Source of the DNA: Hyparrhenia diplandra
Lineage: Eukaryota > Streptophyta > Magnoliopsida > Poales > Poaceae
Assembly (NCBI GenBank): GCA_015847255.1
Contig: JADLZK010002807.1
Coordinates: 744,001-808,000 of the forward strand
Length of the DNA stretch: 64,000 nucleotides
Direction of reading: 5' to 3'
The notes beneath the pieces were generated by a model. That model did no database searches. It was not told where the DNA came from and saw nothing but the letters and a program-made list of their open reading frames with translations. Shown here one piece after another: positions 59,452 to 64,000 of the stretch; within the stretch, counting starts at the first letter, position 1; each line of letters opens with the position of its first letter. The translations under genes and the position numbers were made by a program.

Positions 59452-60706
59452 AAGGCCAGAAAGAATCTGCATGTCAACTCGAAAACGCTCCCTAGCAGCA
59501 GTGAGCCTTTCAGAGAAACCATGGATATGCTGAAACAATTCATCGTCGGCCGGTCGAGCAGTCATCACTCTGCGTTGCACTTCTCAAACATATCAGCTGT
59601 ACCATCTAATAAGTCCTAGAGCTTTTGAGCAGACTTCCAAATCCCACTCATCTTGCGGTCACAACGAGCAATGAAATTGTCCTGGAAAACGCGTACACGA
59701 GTATGAAAATCTATGATACGACAACCAAGGTGTTCTCGACATGCTGAATCACACGATAGCAAAGCTTTGCCATTGCAGCTTCCTTGTTAGCAGCTGGATC
59801 ACCAACAAATTGGAATGGAGCGCCAGTCAACTTGGCAAATGCCTTGAACTCCCCACCACCAATCTGAACAGTACGGATCGGAGACATGGCGCAGGTGAAC
59901 TTCTTAACAGCCTCATTAAACATGTTAAGTAGGGTATAGTAAGAGTGCTCCCAAGCCACTCCTGCATTATTGTAAAATGTAAGAAAAGTAATTTAGGTGC
60001 AGATAAATAAAGAACCACAATGATAAAAAAACGAATATATGTTAAGTTTGCAAATCATGTGACTTCCATGCACCATGGTAACATAACCAACTGAATGAGA
60101 CAAAGTGATAATTAAAAACAATAGTGGTAACAGTTTGAGAAAACTCACAGTATCATTGGGCACAGTCTCATCGAAACGAATTTGCTCTTCAGGCTCAACA
60201 TCGCGAGCCATTAGCATGGTGATGAAAAAGGCCAGGTGGGCTACCTAAACAAATACATGGACTGGGACAGGCTCAGTGAGTTGCATGCCCTCATGCTCAC
60301 GTGCTAACCAGGCTGACAATTTTTTTTTTTTTTTGAAGAGACACCAGGCTGACAAATCAGTGGTAACGGTTTGATGAACCAAGTTAATTGCTCTTAAATA
60401 AAAAAAAACTACAATCAAAATACTAAATAGCTTTAATCCGACTACAAGCAAATAGAATTAGACCAAATCATGAATACCTCACTACCAGAGTTTCAATCGA
60501 CCGAAAATATTTGGTCGGAACCCACCAGACCAACCAAGATTGAATCTCAGAACGACCAAACAAAAAATGCAAAAACAACTACAAAGTAAAGAAAGCTCAT
60601 GAAAACCAACCTCAACAACCTTCGAGGTCTCCGCAGGCAAAGCATCCCTAGATTCAACGCCATGCGAATGCGCGGTCTTTAGCCTCTTGCTACGCCGTCT
60701 CATCAA
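59452..60706 (-). CDS. Unidentified gene with several small exons
   Basis: Exon-like segments on minus: 60706 to about 60613 (MMRRRSKRLKTAHSHGVESR, basic, nuclear-signal-like); about 60245-60149 (MARDVEPEEQIRFDETVPND, GTGAGT donor); 59962 to about 59711 (AWEHSYYTLLNMFNEAVKK ... GGGEFKAFAKLTGAPFQF ... NKEAAMAKLCYRVIQHVEN); and 59680 to about 59452 (NFIARCDRKMSGIWKSAQK; ELFQHIHGFSERLTAARERF). Junctions at 60245, 60149, 59962 and 59680 look like GT/AG. A TAG within the fourth segment (near 59619) and a frame change near 59570 suggest decay. The third segment faintly recalls a double-stranded-RNA-binding fold (basic/Ala helix after GDPAANKEA), but this is speculative. No family was recognised. 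Confidence 0.4.
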
Positions 60707-60966
60707 ACCTTGTAGCTACTTGAGGAATTTCAGATCTAGAAACAAGCCAGAAGTCAACGCAAGAACAAGGTGCGTCCTGAGGTGAGGGGAAGTCACCAGG
60801 ACTCTTCCTAAAGGGAAAAAACTTATATACAAGAACAGGCAGCCGCATACTGTGTGCGCATCGAAACCAGGCTCGGCTCTAGGCTGAACAGAAATTTCAA
60901 TAAATGATGGTCCCCGCGACCCAGGTAATGAAAAACAGAAAAGACTGTAGGCGACCGTAACTCAAC

Positions 60967-61154
60967 CCCTGTTTTAAATAGCTCGTTATAGCTCGCTACA
61001 TAGCCCGCTATAGCCTTTTGAGGCAGGGGTGCCGCTATTTTCTGTTCATGTACAATTTAGCCGCTATAGCTCGCTATAGCCCGCTATTAGCTCCGCTTAT
61101 AGCTGTTTTTCAGGCAAATCGCTAAACACCCTTAGCCCGCTATTTAAAACTATG
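60967..61154. mobile_element. hAT-type MITE, 188 bp
   Basis: A perfect 8-bp target duplication AACTCAAC is at 60959-60966 and 61155-61162. The ends GTTTTAAATAGC and GCTATTTAAAAC are inverted, with 3-4 diverged outer bases. The interior repeats AGCTCGCTATAGC/AGCCCGCTA, similar in style to the element at 22847-23284. Confidence 0.85.
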
Positions 61155-62044
61155 AACTCAACATACAACTCACATTAACACCTAATCAATAGCTAAGGAA
61201 ACACGTATCTCAAAGGACAATGAATGGCGGATAAAGTAGGGGGCACGTCCAAGACGGTTTCATATCCACCTTCGGGCGGCGAGGACACCGGGGACGCCCC
61301 GCCGCACCTCCTCGGCAAGTTCATCCCGGCCCTGCGGCCGCCCCTGCGCGCGCCGCTCCTCGCCTGGTGCAAAGCCCCGGCGGGCAGCAGGCCACGGCCG
61401 TCGTCTCAGACCTGTTCACCGGCTGGGCGCGCCTCTCGCCGACGAGATCGGTGCGAGGCCGCGTCGGCGTTCTCGCCGCCCAGCGCGTTCTACGCCGCCA
61501 TCTCGCGAAGCCCTTTGGCGCGACATGCCGCGGAGACCACGCAACGCCGGCGAGGGCGGCGAGGGCGGCGACGCAGGCCGTCGTCACGCGTTCCGGATGT
61601 AATCGGCAAGCCTAGCTTCCCATGGCGGCGCGTGGCGGAGGGGGAGGCGCCACGCGGCGTCGCGGGGGCATGGTGATCCGTGGGTGGGCGCCGCAGGTGG
61701 AGATCCTGCGCACCGCGCCGTGGGCTGGTTCTCGATGCATTGCGGCATGAACGCCGTGCTCGAGGCCGCCTCCGCCCGGCGTCGCCGGGCGCCGACCATT
61801 TCGTGAACAAGATCCTGCTCGAGGAGGCCGGGGCGTGGCCGTGCACGCCGCGGAGGGCGCGGCACCGTGCTCGATCTTTGGGCGGATGGCGAAGGCCATC
61901 GCTGCGCGCCGTCGGGGAGGAGGGAAAGGCCATTAGGGAGCGTGCCATGGAGCTCGGCCGCAACGCCGTGGCAGCTGTGGCGGACGGTGGGAGCTCGTAC
62001 GTGGACTTCAAGATTTGGTTGCCATGCTGGCAAAAGTCGACTAG

Positions 62045-63584
62045 CGGTTGTAATGGGCCAGCCCACAGGCGGCCCGTCACGTAATGGGCTGATGAGGCTC
62101 ATGTGGTGGGCCGATACACCCACTCGGAAGAACTCGCTAACAAAATTGTAAATTGCACAAGCGCACATGCCAACCAGACACGGGAAGACAACACACGAGA
62201 AGTATAGTGTTGTAAATAATTTAAAAATTAATTATGGGTTCTAAACTGAGCATCGAAAGGAAATATCGATTGTAACCACCGTGTTTCTTGTAATAATTTT
62301 TTTTAAAACATGATCCCTGTATATGTTCTAGATAAATCTTGTTTACGAAAATTTATATCTCATAATGGGAGAATGTTTTCTTTTATTCAGCAGAAGAAAT
62401 GTTCTAAGTTTAAGAAACAGTTTCGCTTTCATCGGCCAGGTTACGTCGTGCCAGCGACGACCCATCCTGCCAGGCCCTGCTGGCCAAATATAAGACCAAT
62501 TGTGTAGTAAGAATAGAAGAAGATCTCCAGCAATTTCAGAATTCAAAATTACTGATGTGAGTAAGAGTAGTTGCAACCAACATAAATATAAGAACACCAT
62601 TTGGTTGCTAGTACACCTCCAAAGAGCACATATAAGACAAGACTTTGCTTCACAACCTACTCCCTACGTTCCTTAAAGAGTTTTTCTTTGCGCTTCTCAA
62701 GAAACAAATTTGATATTCTATTTAGCATTTCTTCTGCTGAATTGGGCTGCCTTTGATGGGCTTTGCCTTTTGTCATGTGCTTTATCGTACTGGATGGTAT
62801 TTTTAACAGGTTCTTACTTTGGTAACCTGCCATCAGTTTCAGTACCCATTATCAGAATCTAAGAGATTGAAGATTGGTGCTTTGCAAAATCTGTCAGTTT
62901 TGTAGATGTGCTTTTTCTCATTAGTTACAAAAACTAAAGTACCAAAAAATCTATCGACAGATAGCTACAGCCTCCCAAGTTTATTTATGAATCCCATCTC
63001 CTAAAAGCAAGAACCAGATAGATTGAGCTTTCTTTGTCTTGTTAACTTGATATAAAGTCTAGTTGAGTAGCAAGTGAATTTTATGAATCTCTAGGGGTTA
63101 CTCGGTGGCTTGATGTTCTAATTCATTTTAATAAATTTTGAGTCTAGCCAATTGACCTAAAGTTGTAAACCCACACACAGTTTGGTTAAGATCAACGAGA
63201 CCATCTTTGGGCACGACTAGCGAGCAATCACAGTTACATCAAACCCATACCCACAGGAATCGTATGTACACTACACACTCGCTGGGAGTGATCGAGAGCC
63301 CAACTTTCATGAAAGTCCAATATTCATCTTTAAACTCTAAAATCGGACAAAACACATCTCTCGACATTTTAAAACATGTGGACAAGTTCATGGCCTGGTT
63401 ATGAGCGGTTTTGAATGCGGTTTTTTTTTTTTTTTTTTATTTATTTTGTTTGATGTTTGAAAATCATATCACGAGATAAATCATAAAATGGAAAATTTGA
63501 CTCTAGATAAGTAGATCAACAAAGTGAATTCAATTTCGCGAAAGTAGAAGGATCTAAAATAGATTTTTTTTTTTTTTGCCCAAA
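62045..63584. other. Intergenic, 3' of the glycosyltransferase
   Basis: AT-rich, with T runs at about 63420-63440 and 63564-63577. No gene, MITE pair or RNA gene could be supported. Confidence 0.45.
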
Positions 63585-64000
63585 CACTACTATAGAATTG
63601 TCCATCACTGCCGGGCTCCAACCCCCTTCACTTAAAAAACTGAACCGACGGAACCATAGCGGTAGTGATGTGGGGTTTGAAACACTACCGGGTCAAAACA
63701 CCGGGCGGTGATGCGAGGAGAGACTGCCGGTTTGATATCGAACCGGCAGCGACTGTCACCGAATTTCTTGTCGGGTGTTCCACGACCCGCAGCATTTTTG
63801 ATCCAAGCAATGCGGGTTCGAAGTCAGCCGGCAGAGTTAATATTGGGAGCACCGTCGGGCTTTAACGAACCGATAGAAGCGTAGGGGATAACACTATCGG
63901 GTTAGACTGAGCCGGCGTGTGTATCGAAGAGCTAACAATGGCGGCTTACTTTGAACCCGTCGGTGAACTTTACGTGAACTTGTCGGTGATCTCAACCCGA
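63585..64000 (+). mobile_element. CACTA transposon left end, runs off the window
   Basis: Begins CACTACTATAGAATTG, followed by closely spaced subterminal repeats of ACTACCGGGT/ACCGGCAG type (63640-63990). It extends beyond the window, so size and coding content are unknown. It is a different family from the GCCGAGTGC element at 24.5-33 kb. Confidence 0.7.

Larger units (their letters stand above)
55018..61275. mobile_element. 6.3-kb insertion splitting the UGT gene
   Basis: The UGT homology is broken at GCGGCGAGAACA (55006-55017) and resumes at GCGGCGAGGACA (61276-61287), a 12-bp direct repeat with one mismatch. This could be a target duplication of about 8-11 bp, as made by MULE or hAT elements, or a coincidental coding match. 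No terminal inverted repeat is evident. The insert holds FAR1-like exons on plus, a LINE fragment, two MITEs and an unidentified gene on minus. Confidence 0.5.
54761..62044 (+). pseudogene. Family-1 UDP-glycosyltransferase (UGT89-like), split and frameshifted
   Basis: Transfers a sugar from a UDP-sugar to a small molecule in the cytosol. The N-terminal part, 54761 to about 55017, reads MDTPPPKPHALIVPYPAQGH, with the GHMLALLDLA acceptor-side motif, then CPSVGVVTLPF in another frame. Homology stops at GCGEN and resumes at 61276 with GEDTGDAPPHLLGKF, APLLAWCKA and VVSDLFTGWA. The C-terminal PSPG box begins GWAPQVEIL (near 61685) and continues, across frames, VGWFSMHCGMNAVLEAA and GADHFVNKILLEEAG. 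The canonical HCGWNS is HCGMNA here. The end SSYVDFK.LVAMLAKVD with TAG at 62042-62044 is reached after restoring one G. The central insert (55018-61275) would prevent function unless spliced out. Subfamily assignment is tentative. Confidence 0.75.

Noticed and set aside
1..64000. tRNA, rRNA or snRNA genes
   Set aside because: The only pol III-type boxes seen (2464-2780, 44612-44917) belong to SINEs with A tails and target duplications; no cloverleaf or other conserved RNA was recognised.

Overview
The window is nuclear DNA of a grass (Poaceae), probably a panicoid/andropogonoid relative of maize, sorghum, Miscanthus or sugarcane. Evidence: GT-AG introns, very GC-rich exons in AT-rich surroundings, grass-type Stowaway and hAT MITEs, Helitrons, tRNA-type SINEs, a Sirevirus-like Copia LTR, and a CACTA element with the GCCGAGTGC subterminal repeats common in andropogonoid grasses. 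The species call is inference. Nothing here is prokaryotic. || Layout: 0-5 kb holds a SINE and a MATH-BTB adaptor gene with a broken extra MATH domain upstream. 5.6-6.5 kb is a tandem duplication with a Stowaway MITE in one copy only. 6.6-8.8 kb is a damaged laccase gene on the minus strand. 9-13 kb is repeat-derived. 13.7-16.3 kb is an FHA2-like gene with frameshifts, one stop and a hAT MITE in an intron. 16.9-20.4 kb is CACTA- and Ulp1-related debris bracketed by direct repeats. 20.6-22.2 kb is a frameshifted tryptophan-decarboxylase-like gene. About 24.5-33.0 kb is a decayed CACTA element with TNP2 transposase. 33.5-39.3 kb is a duplicated block separated by a Copia 3' LTR and a LINE. 39.5-41.8 kb is a second laccase, plus strand. 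43-54 kb is a Helitron-rich zone; one minus-strand element (52754-54152) has both ends. 54.8-62.0 kb is a UDP-glycosyltransferase split by about 6.3 kb of insert that holds a FAR1-like gene, a LINE and an unidentified multi-exon gene. A further CACTA end opens at 63585. || Function: the metabolic genes are two laccases (apoplastic multicopper oxidases), a pyridoxal-phosphate decarboxylase and a family-1 glycosyltransferase. All three types belong to phenolic or indolic secondary metabolism, but almost every copy carries several single-base frameshifts, many in G/C runs. Either the locus is a graveyard of duplicated genes, or the assembly is indel-prone in GC-rich DNA. I found no convincing new molecular system. 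The most informative features are the nested insertions, the three copies of the block upstream of laccase B, the reciprocal intron pattern of the laccases, and the small unidentified gene inside the UGT insert.
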